Shown in pieces: positions 25,880 to 34,602 of a stretch of 64,000 nt of DNA. The stretch comes from Streptomyces reniochalinae (lineage in GTDB: Bacteria; Actinomycetota; Actinomycetes; Streptomycetales; Streptomycetaceae): contig NZ_QOIM01000049.1 of the NCBI RefSeq assembly GCF_003323735.1, forward strand, positions 40,052 to 104,051. Direction: 5' to 3'. Each line of letters starts with the position of its first letter. Positions within the stretch are counted from its first letter, which is position 1. The notes beneath the pieces were generated by a model that did not search any database, had not been told where the DNA came from, and saw only the letters and a program-made list of their open reading frames with translations. A program made the position numbers and the translations under genes.

Positions 25880-25881
25880 GA

Positions 25882-25901
25882 CGTGAAAGCATCCTTTCAC
25901 G
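25882..25901. promoter_or_regulatory. 20-bp palindromic operator abutting the ArsR-type start codon
   Basis: CGTGAAAGCATCCTTTCACG has perfect 8-bp arms (CGTGAAAG/CTTTCACG) around a 4-bp centre. It ends 2 bp before the regulator's ATG and contains the only AAAGGA-like ribosome-binding site on the minus strand. Binding here would block the exporter operon. Confidence 0.6.
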
Positions 25902-26126
25902 TTGTCGGCCTGTCAACCCCTGCTTCCTTCGCTGCTCGACGCGCCTCGTCTGACGACCGCGGGCCGGCGACACCGGGCCGAGAGCGGGGTTGCCACGTTC
26001 GGCCCCCCGCTGACCCGACTGCGGCGGCGCCCGCTGCACCTGTCCACACTTCTGAAGCGGTACGCATCGTGGGGTAGCGGGGAGGGCCAGGAAGCCCGCC
26101 ACGTGGAGCTGTGTCAGGCCCGCCGT

Positions 26127-27404
26127 TCAGGGGGCAGCGGTGGTGACGTCCACGTCCGTGAGGGCCGCGTCGGGATGCCGTACCCCCGTCAGTACCTGGT
26201 TTCGCCCGGTGTCGCCGAGGAGGTGTCGGCGGAAGAACGTGCCGACGTACGTGGTGGCGACATGGCGCTGCTGCGGCTCGGTCAGCTGCTTGGCCGGCGC
26301 CGCACCCTCATGGTCGGTGCACTGCCCCGGGTGTCCTTCCGCCGGCGTGGCGTCGTCGGAGGCCGCGACCTGACGGCTTCGGGGCGACCACTGCGTGTTG
26401 AAATAGTTGTGATTCGCCCCGTGGATCGCGAACCGGTAGAAGCCGCCCCGGTTTCCCTTGGCGGCGTCGGCCGCGAACGAGAACGCCTCACGGCCGACCT
26501 GTCCGTCGCATGTTCCCCGGAGGACGGCGAAGGGGGTCTTGGTGATCGCGTAGTCGGCCATGTTTTCCGTCATCACGTTGTAGGCGGGTGCCACAGCCGC
26601 CACCGCCTTGACATCGACACCCTTGGGCCACTGCTTCCGATGGCTGTCGGCCGCCTGCCAGGTGGCCCCGGCCCCTGCCCTGGAGTGCCCCATGATCCCT
26701 ACGTCACCCATGTCCACGTGGTGGGCGAAGCGGACGCGTCGCGCCGCTCCGGTCGCCGGGTCGGCGAACTTTCCGGCGAGCTCGCCCTCGTCCTTGGAGC
26801 TGAGCTCCTGCCACATGCGCAGATGCTGGTTGATGAGGTCCGCCCGCGCGGCAGCATTGTCGTCCCCCGACACGGAGGACGCGTTGATGCCGTTGGCGCC
26901 GACCGAGACCACGACGAACCCTTCAGCCGCCAACCTGCGGCCCAGGTAGTCGTATCCGTGCTCGCTGGGCAGGGCGGGTGTTCCCTTCGCACACGGCCAG
27001 GCGAACAGCTTGGCACTGGCGGCTTTGTACGCGGCGTCGTCCCCACTGCTCTCGGCGGCAGCGCGCGCTGCGGCTGCCTTCCGGTCGGCGCAGGTCTCGT
27101 GCCAGCCGTGCAGCATCACGATCAGTGGATGCCGTCCCGTGCCCAGGTGGGCGGGGTAGTGCACCACCCCGGTCAGCTCGACCGGTTCACCGGTCTGCGG
27201 CAGGTGCCAGGCCTCGTTGCCGAGGTCGTAGCGGACCGTCCTGGTGGACGCTGACGAAGGTTCCGCGCTCCGCCCCGTCGGCTCGTCCGGTGCCGCGGCA
27301 CCGGTTGCAGCCGTATAGGTGAAGGCTGTTGCCGCGGCGCACAGCACCGCCGCCGACAGGCCCAGCAGGCGAGCCGAAACCTTCGTGCGATTGTGGCGCT
27401 TCAT
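26127..27404 (-). CDS. Secreted alpha/beta hydrolase (esterase/lipase-like)
   Basis: A 425-residue protein with an N-terminal signal peptide (M-K-R-H-N-R-T-K basic start, hydrophobic L-L-G-L-S-A-A-V-L core, A-x-A cleavage area near residue 35). The hydrolase core has H-P-L-I-V-M-L-H-G-W-H-E (oxyanion strand), the nucleophile elbow G-H-S-R-A-G, and a late H-G-A-N-H-N-Y, where the catalytic His is expected. Several cysteines suggest extracellular disulfides. ATG 27404 has GAAGGAG 6 nt upstream. The substrate is unknown; polyester- or lipid-like esters are reasonable for this fold. It is a single-gene unit. Confidence 0.82.
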   Translation of the reverse strand: MKRHNRTKVSARLLGLSAAVLCAAATAFTYTAATGAAAPDEPTGRSAEPSSASTRTVRYDLGNEAWHLPQTGEPVELTGVVHYPAHLGTGRHPLIVMLHGWHETCADRKAAAARAAAESSGDDAAYKAASAKLFAWPCAKGTPALPSEHGYDYLGRRLAAEGFVVVSVGANGINASSVSGDDNAAARADLINQHLRMWQELSSKDEGELAGKFADPATGAARRVRFAHHVDMGDVGIMGHSRAGAGATWQAADSHRKQWPKGVDVKAVAAVAPAYNVMTENMADYAITKTPFAVLRGTCDGQVGREAFSFAADAAKGNRGGFYRFAIHGANHNYFNTQWSPRSRQVAASDDATPAEGHPGQCTDHEGAAPAKQLTEPQQRHVATTYVGTFFRRHLLGDTGRNQVLTGVRHPDAALTDVDVTTAAP

Positions 27405-27612
27405 GATGTCTCCTTCGGTGAATACAGGGCCGGCCCGGAGCGTCCTGCTTGCTCGTGACCGTGGCCCAGGGTGAAAGTGGAGGCCGTCCTCAGCGTGTGT
27501 CGGCGCGGGAATCCACCACGAACTGGATGACCCGGTCCTGCGGCGCCGCCCCTGAAGCACCTGCCCGCTTGATCATGTCCGTTCCGTGGAAACCGCTCGT
27601 GTCGATCACCAG

Positions 27613-28062
27613 TTACTTCTTGCGGGCGACGGAGGCCGCGTGGACTTCGCGGACCTGCTTCTCCACCGCGCCCTGCACGCCACCGGGCGAGACCACGAGA
27701 AGCGTCCAGCAGAACGCCGTCGGGTCCGTCCCCCCCCCCATGACCGGCGCCGACAGGTGCGCCCCGTCGCTGGTCGTCAGCGTGGTGGCCTTGCTCCGCG
27801 AGTCCTTGGGCACGTACGTGTTGACGAGATACCCGCGCGCCGTGCGCACCGTGCGGTCGGGAGAGCCCTGCTTGTACGAGACCGGCTCATGATCCGGCGG
27901 TGCCGCAGGGGCACTGCTCCGCGCCCCGGAGGGCGTCGGCGTGGTGGACGTCGCAGCCCCCGCTTCCGTGGTGTCACGCCCGGACCCGCCGACAGGGCCC
28001 GCACAGCCCGACAGCGGGCCCAGGCACACCAGCGCGGCGGCGACAGCTCCGACTTTCAGCAC
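27613..28062 (-). CDS. Small lipoprotein of unknown function
   Basis: A 149-residue protein with a lipobox-like L-G-P-L-S-G-C at about residues 14-20. It then has a Thr/Ser/Pro/Ala-rich linker and a compact domain of about 85 residues containing V-S-Y-K-Q-G-S-P-D-R-T-V-R-T-A-R-G and an F-C-W near the end. The start is a GTG with GAGGAA about 5 nt upstream. No family is recognised. It lies 224 bp upstream of, and in line with, the secreted hydrolase gene (26127-27404). A homopolymer of nine C at about 27731-27739 inside the gene is a potential slippage site. Confidence 0.6.
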   Translation of the reverse strand: MLKVGAVAAALVCLGPLSGCAGPVGGSGRDTTEAGAATSTTPTPSGARSSAPAAPPDHEPVSYKQGSPDRTVRTARGYLVNTYVPKDSRSKATTLTTSDGAHLSAPVMGGGTDPTAFCWTLLVVSPGGVQGAVEKQVREVHAASVARKK

Positions 28063-28486
28063 AGTCTTCCTCAGGTCTCACATCCGACAGCGACGTGTCC
28101 GGCCTGGACACGCACCTCCGCACCAGGGCGGAACATCCCCTACGCCCTGACAGACGTGCGGGCCTGCCCGAGGTTGCAGGCCGCGACGCTCGATGTTCAG
28201 AAACGGGATAGAGGCAGGCCACGCCGCACGTGCAAGATCGCGCGCCCGCGCCGCGTGGTGAACTGCAACCTGTCGGCGCCCCGCACGTCCTTTCCGGTAG
28301 AGGGCACTCCCGCAAGCGCCATGAACCGCTCCGTTTACGCAACAGGATGAGGTGTATGCCAGAAATACCCCGCCGGACAGCCATCCGCGGAAGCAATCCG
28401 ACGTCCCCGTGGCGCCCCGGGCCGGGTAGGGGCCGACACACCCGGCGTCAGGCGGACACCGCCCCGCCTGCGGAGGAAAGGCGCTG
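28063..28486. other. Divergent intergenic region upstream of the ECF sigma gene
   Basis: 424 bp between the minus-strand lipoprotein and the plus-strand sigma factor. No credible gene. It must hold both promoters; the stretch near 28320-28350 is locally AT-richer. I could not identify a specific sigma-recognised motif with confidence. Confidence 0.35.
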
Positions 28487-29092
28487 ATGGCTGCCGTTTC
28501 CACCTGTGGGGGTGCTGTCCCGCGCGGTTGGTGGCGCTGGCTCCTGGCCCGCCTCTCCGAGGAGCAAAAAGGAACGGACCCCGAGGGCCGACAGTTCGGC
28601 ACGGCGTCGGAAGAAATCGACATGCTGTACCGCCACCGCAGGCTCGACCTCGTGCGCCTGGCCGCCCTCCTCGTCGACGACATCCCCACAGCCGAGGACG
28701 TCGTCCAGGAAGCCTTCGCAGCTCTCTACCGACGTCACGGCAACACGCTCGACAACATCGCCGACCCCGAAGCCTACGTGCGGCGCAGCGTGATCAACGC
28801 CTCCAGGGACGTACTGCGCAGGAGGCGCACCGTGCGCGCCTACATCCCCCCACGCCTTCTCCCCGCGCCGCCACCGGAAGAAGAGATCCTCCTCAAGGAA
28901 GAACACCAGGAAGTGCTGCGAGCACTGAGACTGCTCACCGTGCGCCAGCGGGAGGTCCTCGTCCTCAGGTACTGGTCGAACATGTCGGAAGCGGACATCG
29001 CAGCGACCTTGGGTCTGTCCCGGGGTGCAGTGAAGTCCACAGCGAGCCGGGCACTGACGGCTCTGGCCAGAAGACTGAAGGAGACGCCATGA
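28487..29092 (+). CDS. RNA polymerase ECF sigma factor (SigE/SACE-type small sigma-70)
   Basis: A 201-residue sigma factor. After a divergent N-terminal extension of about 40 residues, region 2 contains L-V-R-L-A-A-L-L-V-D-D-I-P-T-A-E-D-V-V-Q-E-A-F, with the core-binding D-A/V-E-D-x-V-Q-E-x-F pattern. Region 4 contains L-T-V-R-Q-R-E-V-L-V-L-R-Y and L-G-L-S-R-G-A-V-K-S-T-A-S-R-A, the -35-recognition helix-turn-helix. GGAGGAAAG lies upstream of ATG. It overlaps the following small membrane protein by 4 bases (ATGA), a classic sigma/anti-sigma layout. Its regulon is unknown. Confidence 0.9.
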   Translation: MAAVSTCGGAVPRGWWRWLLARLSEEQKGTDPEGRQFGTASEEIDMLYRHRRLDLVRLAALLVDDIPTAEDVVQEAFAALYRRHGNTLDNIADPEAYVRRSVINASRDVLRRRRTVRAYIPPRLLPAPPPEEEILLKEEHQEVLRALRLLTVRQREVLVLRYWSNMSEADIAATLGLSRGAVKSTASRALTALARRLKETP

Positions 29093-29397
29093 CACCCGTC
29101 GAGGACCGCCTTCGCGCCGCCCTGCACGCCCGTGCCACTCAAATCACCGCCCTCCGCCCGGCCTTCCCGCCGTCGGCCCGCGCACGAATGGTCGTCCGGC
29201 CCGGAGTGCGCAGGGCCGCGGTAGTCCTTCTGGCCGCAGCATTGGTGACGGCTCTCCTCGTGGTGCCACGGCTCCTTTCTCAGGACGAACCCTCACCCCC
29301 CGCCGACACTCCTTCACCCGCCGGCCCGAGCCAGAGCTCGTCACCTTCGCCTTCCCCCTCCCCGTCGGAGGAGCCACCTGGACCTGCCACACCGTAG
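29089..29397 (+). CDS. Small single-pass membrane protein coupled to the ECF sigma factor
   Basis: A 102-residue protein: a cytosolic N-terminal helix (M-T-P-V-E-D-R-L-R-A-A-L-H-A-R-A-T-Q-I-T), a basic stretch, one membrane helix (about 46-64, A-V-V-L-L-A-A-A-L-V-T-A-L-L-V-V), then an extracellular Ser-Pro-rich tail. The ATG overlaps the sigma stop. Topology and position match membrane-bound anti-sigma factors, but it lacks a zinc-binding H-x3-C-x2-C motif and a full anti-sigma domain. It could be a minimal or truncated anti-sigma partner. The Ser-Pro repeat tail is typical of wall-spanning linkers. Confidence 0.7.
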   Translation: MTPVEDRLRAALHARATQITALRPAFPPSARARMVVRPGVRRAAVVLLAAALVTALLVVPRLLSQDEPSPPADTPSPAGPSQSSSPSPSPSPSEEPPGPATP

Positions 29398-29445
29398 AGC
29401 GGCCGCGGCCGCGGCCAGGGCTGCGGCTGTCCCTGCTCTGCGCCT

Positions 29446-29718
29446 TCCATCGGAATCGGCACGCGCCCGCTGTTCACCTCCATCCCGGAGGCGGAGCGCT
29501 ACGTGCGCAAATACGCCGTGTCGCGCCCGGTTCCCGCCGAGAACTACCCGCCCCGGGCCTATGACGGCCTGACGTAAATCCGGTTCGGGGACTGGGAGGA
29601 CCACGACGCCTTTTTCGCCTCCGACAACTACCGGACGCTGGTCAACCCCGACGAAGCAGGCTTCATCGACATGGGCTCAGTGGCCGTGATGGTCACCGAG
29701 GAGAAGGAGGTCATCTGA
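29446..29718 (+). pseudogene. EthD-domain protein remnant with an in-frame stop
   Basis: The frame reads Y-V-R-K-Y-A-V-S-R-P-V-P-A-E-N, then Y-D-G-L-T, then a TAA stop at 29575-29577. It continues in the same frame as I-R-F-G-D-W-E-D-H-D-A-F-F-A-S-D-N-Y, then N-P-D-E-A-G-F-I-D, ending in V-T-E-E-K-E-V-I and TGA at 29716-29718. This is the EthD/dimeric alpha-beta barrel pattern, with the stop replacing a Glu or Ala codon. The start of the gene is missing upstream. The protein cannot be made in full without readthrough. Confidence 0.65.
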
Positions 29719-29898
29719 CGGACCGACTCGACGGGCCCCCTTTGGGCGCTGGTGGAATGGGCCTTCGCATGGCTGCACCTGTTCAAACGCTCCGAATCCG
29801 CTGTGAACGGCGCGCCGACCTCCATCAGGGGCTTGCTCGAACTGCTCTGCAACCTCATCTGGGTCCGTCGTCTGCGCACCTCACGATGAAGCAGATGG

Positions 29899-30951
29899 TC
29901 AGTTGAGGATGATCGGATTGGTGAGTGCGGCGACGTGCCCATCGGGACGGCGGACCTCGATACGGACGAACGCCGAGTTCCCCGCCGTCGTGCCCCACCG
30001 CACCACGCCCGCCTCGTCACCGGGGAGAGACGCCCGGTGAACCTTCCCTCGATCGGTGTGGAAGCTAACGGTCCCCACCGGCACACCTCGTACTGCTGCC
30101 TGCACTTCCACCTGCCGACCATGAGTCGCGAGGCGTTCTCCCACCCCGGCGACGCGACCTCCGGCATTGGCGACGAGAGACACGTCCAGATCCGCCGACT
30201 CGGCGATCCAACTGCGGCCGGCACGGATTCCGGCCAGGACCGCCCCGGCGCTCAGCTCCTCGGCGAAGACCACGGTGTGAGGAATGCCGATCTGCCCCTC
30301 CACGTGGGTGTCGCTGTTGCCCATCGCCGGCCGCCACGAGCCCGTGTGGATGTCCGATGCGAGGCTCCGCCCCCACTCCGCCAGAGCCGCCTCGTTGTCA
30401 GCATTCCAGGGTTGGTGCGAAGTCCACAGTCCATTCCACACCTCCACCACGTCGAAGCCCCTGAGCGAGAACATGAAGTCCCCCGACGGGTAGGGCGCGT
30501 GCGGGTGCGCGGCAACGCAGAGGCCCCCTGCCCGGTGGACCTGGTTCAGGCAATGGTCGATCAGCCCGTCCCCGACTTGGTGGTTCCAGTCGACGATCTC
30601 GCCGGGACTGATGCCGAGCGCGAGCCAGTGTCCGGTCTTCGTGGTCACTTCCTCACCGAGAAGGATCAAGAAGTCATCGGCGGCCAGGTGTCCCCATGCG
30701 CCCGGGGACGCGGCCGAGTTGTGCTCCGTCGTCGCAATGAAGTCGAGTCCTGCGGCGCGCGCCTGAACGGTCAATTCTTCGGGGGTGAGTTCCCCGTCCG
30801 AGTGGACGGAGTGGACATGGCAGTCCCCGCGGTACCAGGCCGCCCCGCGTCCGACCGCCCGCACCGGCGGGAAGGTGTAACTCGACAAGATTCTCTGCCC
30901 CCCAAAAAAAGTCCTGCCGAGCCAACGCGCCGGCAGGGCGACCCGTTCCAT
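29899..30951 (-). CDS. PHP-domain metallohydrolase, CehA/McbA family
   Basis: A 350-residue enzyme of the polymerase-and-histidinol-phosphatase (PHP) fold. The metal motif H-V-H-S-V-H-S-D-G (near residue 47) is followed by T-T-E-H-N, A-A-H-P-H-A-P, and N-S-D-T-H, supplying the His/Asp/Glu set for two or three metals. The CehA/McbA group includes carbaryl hydrolases, but most members have unknown phosphoester or amide substrates. No clear signal peptide is visible, whereas many relatives are exported, so the N terminus may be shortened. ATG 30951 is used; an in-frame TTG at 30957 adds two residues. No strong ribosome-binding site is seen. Confidence 0.82.
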   Translation of the reverse strand: MERVALPARWLGRTFFGGQRILSSYTFPPVRAVGRGAAWYRGDCHVHSVHSDGELTPEELTVQARAAGLDFIATTEHNSAASPGAWGHLAADDFLILLGEEVTTKTGHWLALGISPGEIVDWNHQVGDGLIDHCLNQVHRAGGLCVAAHPHAPYPSGDFMFSLRGFDVVEVWNGLWTSHQPWNADNEAALAEWGRSLASDIHTGSWRPAMGNSDTHVEGQIGIPHTVVFAEELSAGAVLAGIRAGRSWIAESADLDVSLVANAGGRVAGVGERLATHGRQVEVQAAVRGVPVGTVSFHTDRGKVHRASLPGDEAGVVRWGTTAGNSAFVRIEVRRPDGHVAALTNPIILN

Positions 30952-31130
30952 CGTCAATTGAGCACCATCTCAGTCGGGAGGCCAAAGCCAGATCTCATTC
31001 CGAAACGGCCGAGGACTGGGCCGACGCGATGCGCGTGTCGATGCCGCTCCGGGTGCCGTTGTCCTGGTAGTGCAACCCGTCTTGCAGGATCGGGCCCGTC
31101 GGCAGCGGCGTGGGCGGTGGCGGCGCGTCG

Positions 31131-32054
31131 TCACTCGCCTTTGAGGATCTGGATGATGCCTTCCCGGTAGCTCGTGAACTGGAAGTCGCGGAATCGTGTC
31201 GTGAACTTCGATGAGTCGAAGAAGTTGTCCTGCCGGTAGCGCGGCAGCAGTTCTTGTACTTCCTTGGCCGCCGGATTGATGAGCCCGCCGATCTTGAACG
31301 CCCATCCGGGGACTGTGGAGTAGTGGATCTTCTTCCCGGTGATCTGTGAGGCAATGTCGATCATGCCTTGGTAGGTGAGGCGGTCCGGGTCGATCGGCAG
31401 ATGCCAGGTCTGCCCGTAGGCGTCCGGCGTGTTTCCGATGCGGGCCATGGCCCGGCTGGCGTCCGGGGCCCAGATCAGGCTACGCCGGGTGTGGGCGTTC
31501 AGCGGCACTACTGGCCGCTTGCCGTGTTTGATGCGGTTGAAGACGGCCGCGTTGGTCAGGCTTTGGGTCTTGCCGGGGCCGTAGAACTCGGGGGCTCGGC
31601 AGATCACCGCGTCGATCGTGCCCGCGCCCATCTCGGTCAGCAGCATCGTAGCGATCCGCGCACGCACAGTTGCCTTGCGACCGACCGGCTCGAACGCGGT
31701 GTCCTCGGTCTGGCGTGTCGAGGTCCGCGGGTACATGTAGGTGTTGTCGAAGAAGACGAGTTTGCTGCCGTGCTTCTGGCAGGCGGCGATCGTGTTCGCC
31801 ATCATGGCCGGGAACCGCCGCTCCCACAGTGCGGAGTCCATCGGCAGCCCGACGGTGAGGTAGACGATGCCGCTTCCCGCCACCGCCGCATCGGTGGCCT
31901 CGGCATCCATGAGATCGGCGGGCACGAGCTGGTCGGTCTCGTGCACCTTGCTGGGCTTCCTGCTCACCAGGTGGATGTCATGGGTGAAGTTCCGGTGCAG
32001 TTCGCGGGTGAGCTCTTCGGCGATCTGGCCGCCTGATCCGAGCACGGTCTGCAT
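31131..32054 (-). CDS. NAD-dependent epimerase/dehydratase family protein
   Basis: A 307-residue Rossmann-fold protein of the extended short-chain dehydrogenase group. The dinucleotide loop is V-L-G-S-G-G-Q-I-A-E, and V-F-F-D-N-T-Y-M-Y corresponds to the substrate region. The usual Y-x-x-x-K catalytic pair is not clear: R-A-T-V-R-A-R-I-A occurs where it would be expected, so it may bind nucleotide without sugar epimerase chemistry. It follows the DJ-1-like gene by 46 nt and is probably co-transcribed. GAAGGG lies upstream of ATG. Confidence 0.82.
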   Translation of the reverse strand: MQTVLGSGGQIAEELTRELHRNFTHDIHLVSRKPSKVHETDQLVPADLMDAEATDAAVAGSGIVYLTVGLPMDSALWERRFPAMMANTIAACQKHGSKLVFFDNTYMYPRTSTRQTEDTAFEPVGRKATVRARIATMLLTEMGAGTIDAVICRAPEFYGPGKTQSLTNAAVFNRIKHGKRPVVPLNAHTRRSLIWAPDASRAMARIGNTPDAYGQTWHLPIDPDRLTYQGMIDIASQITGKKIHYSTVPGWAFKIGGLINPAAKEVQELLPRYRQDNFFDSSKFTTRFRDFQFTSYREGIIQILKGE

Positions 32055-32100
32055 GTGGTGCTGCCCTTCGGGTCGGGATGAGGTGCAGCCGCCTGGGCTG

Positions 32101-32787
32101 TCAGAGCAGCGCGGCGACCTTGGTCGCGGTTTCCTTGGCCGATCCGGGGTTCTGGCCCGTGACGATCCTGCCGTCGACGACGGCGTTGGACACGAAGGGC
32201 AGTAGCGCCTTCGAGTAGCGCGCGCCGCGCTCCTTTATCCGCTCTTCCACGTTGAAGGGCACGAGTTTGTCGACGCCGGCGAGGACTTCTTCCCGCCAGG
32301 AGAACCCGGTGAGGCTGCGGCCGGCGACGAGGTAGCTTCCGTCGGAGAGGGTGGTGTCGAGCAGGCCGCAGTAGCCGTGGCAGACCGCACCGACGACACC
32401 ACCGTGCTCGAAGATCTCACGGGTGATCCGTTGGAGGCCCTCGCTACCGGGGAAGTCGAACATCACCGCGTGGCCGCCGGTGAAGTAGATCGCGTCGTAG
32501 TCGGCCGAGTCGATCTCTTCGGGGCCGGCCGTGTCATCGAGCAGCGCCATCCGAGTCGGGTCGCCTTGCCAGGACTTGGCGGACTTGTCGTAGTTGGGGA
32601 ACCGCAACGACCGAGGCTCCAGCGGCGACTTCCCGCCCGCAGGGCTCACGATCTTCTGCTCCAAGCCGTGCTTCTCAAAGATGTCGTAGGCGTGCGTCAG
32701 CTCTGACAGCCAGAGCCCGGTCGGGTGCGAGGGGTCGGCCTCGTAGTGGTCGACGTTGGTGACGACGATCAGGATGCGCGCGCTCAT
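32101..32787 (-). CDS. DJ-1/PfpI (Hsp31-like) type 1 glutamine amidotransferase family protein
   Basis: A 228-residue cytosolic protein with the DJ-1 nucleophile elbow G-A-V-C-H-G-Y, giving a catalytic Cys with adjacent His, and the acidic partner in F-T-G-G-H-A-V-M-F-D. The N terminus I-L-I-V-V-T-N-V-D and the P-T-G-L-W-L-S-E-L-T-H-A-Y stretch match the Hsp31/YDR533C-like clade, which act as glyoxalase III or deglycase-type stress proteins. GAGGGACC directly precedes ATG 32787. It is first of a two-gene operon with the epimerase-like gene. Confidence 0.88.
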   Translation of the reverse strand: MSARILIVVTNVDHYEADPSHPTGLWLSELTHAYDIFEKHGLEQKIVSPAGGKSPLEPRSLRFPNYDKSAKSWQGDPTRMALLDDTAGPEEIDSADYDAIYFTGGHAVMFDFPGSEGLQRITREIFEHGGVVGAVCHGYCGLLDTTLSDGSYLVAGRSLTGFSWREEVLAGVDKLVPFNVEERIKERGARYSKALLPFVSNAVVDGRIVTGQNPGSAKETATKVAALL

Positions 32788-32856
32788 GGTCCCTCAATTC
32801 TGGGCTGGAGGGCGGGTGGGAAGATGGCCGCCTACTCGGCTGCTCCACCCACTGGG

Positions 32857-33054
32857 TCAGGCCACCGCACTGTCCAGCAGCGTGATCCAGTTACCGTGTG
32901 GGTCCTTGCAGAGCAGCGAACCGCGTACGGGTACCCCGCTCTGTACCTGATCGGCATACAGACACCACCGCTTGAGTTGCGCCAAGGCCGTATCCGGATC
33001 GGGTACCTCCAGATTGAGAAGCGATGCCCGCCTGAGCTGTGCGTTCTCTGCCTC
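32857..33054 (-). pseudogene. C-terminal fragment of a VOC-family protein
   Basis: The recognisable part reads L-L-N-L-E-V-P-D-P-D-T-A-L-A-Q-L, then V-P-V-R-G-S-L-L-C-K-D-P-H-G-N-W-I-T-L-L-D, the end of a VOC/glyoxalase domain. Only the last half-module is present, and the upstream sequence in the same frame changes abruptly to an unrelated coiled-coil-like R-I-E-R-L-E-A-E-N-A-Q-L. The frame continues far upstream in Arg/Pro-rich sequence. I read it as a fusion of two fragments. Confidence 0.4.
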
Positions 33055-33427
33055 CAGCCGCTCGATGCGTGACTGGTCCGCCTCCCGGCCTGCGCCGTGC
33101 CCTGGTCCTGGCCTGTGCTCGGAAGGAGAGCCACGCGTGGAGGCAGCTGGTGGGCGGCGCACCGGCCGTACCGTGGGCCGAGCTGGCTCGTCGCCACTCA
33201 GCCGCCCTGAGCGCACACGAAGCAGGCCTGCTGTCCTGACCTCCCTCGGCGGCTGGCGGCCCATCGCAAGCGGAGACAGGGCCGGCGTCCAGAGCCGCGG
33301 TGCACCTCCGACACGGTGCTCTCGGAAGCGATGGCCCTCGTCCGGCGGGGACGCTGGCGTGCGCGAGTGCTGTCGGCGGGGGCCGGGCATGCCGAGGATT
33401 GTCGAGGCCGCCAGCGTGGGGGAGCGG
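33055..33427. other. Interval of gene fragments
   Basis: About 370 bp between the VOC fragment and the lipoprotein. A plus-strand stretch at about 33100-33239 (ending A-L-S-A-H-E-A-G-L-L-S before a stop) has protein-like composition and could be the tail of a lost gene, but no family is recognised. The rest shows no gene. Confidence 0.3.
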
Positions 33428-34141
33428 TCAAGTGGTTTGGATCTTGTGTGTCTGGGCTCGTATCAAGGCTGGCGGGATGACGTTGTCTTTGTAGGACGCG
33501 TAGCGTTTGAAGGTGGCGATCACGTTGCCGACGCGGATGTGCACGAAGAGCTCTGGGGACTCGTGGTGGTCGGCGTAGGAGACTTTCCGCAGGTAGTAGG
33601 AGACCGTCTGGTCTCCCTGGCCTGTGACGGTCTTCTTCCTCGCGCCTCGGTATGGGTCGCTGTCCTCAGAGTTCTCACCGATGCGAAGGGGCGATGGGCA
33701 TGCGGGGACGGCGGACTCCAACCTGTCCATCACAGCGGACGCTTCCTTCACCGAGGAGTAGGAAACGAGGTCCATCGTGACGAATTCCTCGGGTGTCTCC
33801 ACGAAACGCTGGCTCGTCTTGGCACTGATATGGCCCGTGCTGCCTGGCCGTATTGCGTCAGCGAGCGGTTGACACCGCGACTCCGACGCCTTGAGTCTCT
33901 TTCCGACCGTCGTCGTGGGCCAGATCTGCGTGTAGCGCGCTGCGAGCGTTTCAGGAAGCTCGCTCTTGGCCAGCAGCATCTTCTTCAGCCCGGCCCGTGA
34001 CAGCGGCTCCGTCTGCCGCCGAGTCTCCTGACTCTTCGCGGGCGGCGCCGAATCCGCCCCGGAGGAGCACGCCCCCAGCACGCCTATCAGGACCCCAACC
34101 GCTCCCGCCGCCGCCACGGCACGGCGCACCACAGCTCTCAT
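33428..34141 (-). CDS. Secreted lipoprotein of unknown function
   Basis: A 237-residue protein with an Arg-rich N terminus, a hydrophobic signal and lipobox G-V-L-G-A-C-S-S, followed by a Ser/Ala/Pro linker. The soluble domain has two further cysteines (S-R-C-Q-P and P-A-C-P-S, likely a disulfide) and ends in a strand-rich region (V-S-Y-Y-L-R-K, V-G-N-V-I-A-T-F). The layout resembles actinobacterial sensor-like lipoproteins and is similar in style to the protein at 22355-23182. No catalytic motif is visible. Confidence 0.75.
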   Translation of the reverse strand: MRAVVRRAVAAAGAVGVLIGVLGACSSGADSAPPAKSQETRRQTEPLSRAGLKKMLLAKSELPETLAARYTQIWPTTTVGKRLKASESRCQPLADAIRPGSTGHISAKTSQRFVETPEEFVTMDLVSYSSVKEASAVMDRLESAVPACPSPLRIGENSEDSDPYRGARKKTVTGQGDQTVSYYLRKVSYADHHESPELFVHIRVGNVIATFKRYASYKDNVIPPALIRAQTHKIQTT

Positions 34142-34602
34142 CAGCCCCCCATTGTCGTGTGTCGGCCTACGCAGAGTAGATCAGTAAAATACCGATTGGG
34201 CGCCCCAACGCGGGCACCCCCCAGTGGGGCGGCGCGCCCATACCTGGCTTCGCTTCGCCTCCCGCGTGCCCCGGAACTGACCTGACGGGTCACTCGGGAA
34301 CGGAGCCGCTCGGCTCGAACCGGCCTTGCCGGTGCCGAACATGCCGAGTCCGCCCGATGCGCGAAAGCCGGCGCACAGTGACCGCCTCGCGCCACTGCGG
34401 TGTTTCCTCTGTGGCGGTCCTGCTGTGGCTCCGCGGCCGGGCGGCTTCGGTGGGGCCGCCGTCGGATGTGTATGGCGCCGACGAGTACGGCGGTGCCGGC
34501 CCCCAGGCCAGGAACTGCCCGGTCGAACTCCGCCGGACCTTCCGGGCGTACTCGCTCTCGGGTGTGGCCGCCAGCAGCGTCGTCCCATACAGCGCCGAAG
34601 GT
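34142..34602. other. Intergenic region without a supported gene
   Basis: About 460 bp between the divergent lipoprotein and small hypothetical genes. Overlapping open frames on both strands have no recognisable domain. The AT-rich patch near 34165-34200 probably contains the lipoprotein promoter. Confidence 0.35.
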
